Below are positions 5,133 to 5,407 of a stretch of DNA of 5,407 nucleotides, piece by piece. Made by a program: the position numbers and the translations under genes. This DNA is from Flavobacteriia bacterium (GTDB taxonomy: Bacteria > Bacteroidota > Bacteroidia > Flavobacteriales > Flavobacteriaceae), in contig QNYL01000092.1 of assembly GCA_003973375.1 (NCBI GenBank), forward strand, positions 1 to 5,407. Reading direction: 5' to 3'. Numbering within the stretch: the stretch's first letter is position 1; each line of letters opens with the position of its first letter. A model generated the notes under the pieces. That model did not search any database and had not been told where the DNA came from. It worked only from the letters and a program-made list of their open reading frames with translations.

Positions 5133-5407
5133 ATGAACTATATCTTATTTGACGGCAGCTCCCGTGCCGGGCTTTTACCGTTAACCTATACCAAACCCGT
5201 AGCCGATCTGCGTATCGGAATACTTACCATTCGTGAAAAGTGGGAAAAACGGCTTGGCAATACTATTACTACACTTACCGAAGCATATTTGGAAGAAAAA
5301 TACCCAATAGTAGAACGTGAGGCCAATATCATGCTAAATGCTTCGTTTTTGCCGAATGACAAAATTATTAAACTTGTAAAAAACCTTAAGAAAAATGAAG
5401 TAATTGT
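5133..5407 (+). CDS. GlmU-like sugar-phosphate nucleotidyltransferase, N-terminal part (partial)
   Basis: The first 91 codons are present and the frame runs off the window. The protein begins MNYILFDGSSRAGLLPLTYT, followed by KPVADLRIGILTIREKWEKR (21-40) and then AYLEEKYP, NIMLNASFLPND. This N-terminus, with the 'LPLTxTRPvaelRiGIlTirEKW' pattern, is typical of the Bacteroidota GlmU-like family (described in TIGRFAMs as an alternative bacterial GlmU). That family pairs a nucleotidyltransferase domain with a C-terminal left-handed beta-helix acyltransferase. The likely role is making UDP-GlcNAc or a related nucleotide sugar for cell-wall and surface polysaccharides, in the cytoplasm. The C-terminal half is not visible, so the exact sugar is open. 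The gene is divergent from the broken DUF3943 copy and probably unrelated to it. Confidence 0.85.
   Translation, partial: MNYILFDGSSRAGLLPLTYTKPVADLRIGILTIREKWEKRLGNTITTLTEAYLEEKYPIVEREANIMLNASFLPNDKIIKLVKNLKKNEVI

Overview
The window looks like chromosomal DNA from a member of the Bacteroidota, most likely a Chryseobacterium-like flavobacterium. This is inferred from several things. The DNA is A+T-rich. Starts are preceded by A/T tracts rather than Shine-Dalgarno sequences. Promoter boxes resemble the Bacteroidota -7 element TAnnTTTG. MenE is short (343 aa). A nucleotidyltransferase of the Bacteroidota GlmU-like family sits at the right edge. No rRNA, tRNA, CRISPR array, integrase or transposase is visible.

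Left part (1-1886): the left edge carries the first 138 codons of a leftward gene that resembles the N-terminal part of NorD-type VWA proteins. It appears to start at TTG. A 204-bp A/T-rich divergent spacer separates it from menE (rightward), the o-succinylbenzoate-CoA ligase of menaquinone synthesis. The 236-bp gap after menE has no gene but holds two intergenic elements: an imperfect-palindromic sequence at 1732-1755 and an array of CAAAG words repeated exactly every 10 bp at 1776-1810.

Middle part (1887-4596, all leftward): a 181-aa exported, probably outer-membrane beta-barrel protein; then, 180 bp upstream of it, a two-gene unit. This unit consists of a DUF3943 protein (290 aa, signal peptide, aromatic C-terminus) followed 25 bp later by an exported class-3 lipase-like hydrolase with GHSQGG. 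The lipase's best N-terminus, a complete signal peptide, begins at an ATT codon rather than at ATG/GTG/TTG.

Right part (4597-5407): upstream of the DUF3943 gene lies a decayed tandem copy of it (4676-5065). The remnant can be aligned from the lost start codon to the old stop codon. It has ATG changed to ATT, a stop at the F80 position, a Trp-to-TAG change, a deletion of roughly 100 codons removing the DUF3943 core, and a frameshift near the C-terminus. Beyond it a rightward gene begins, a GlmU-like sugar-phosphate nucleotidyltransferase, preceded by a perfect -7 box and cut by the window edge.

No clearly new multi-gene system is evident. The observations most worth a second look are the lipase/DUF3943 envelope pair with its dead paralog, the ATT start of the lipase, and the 10-bp-phased CAAAG array.
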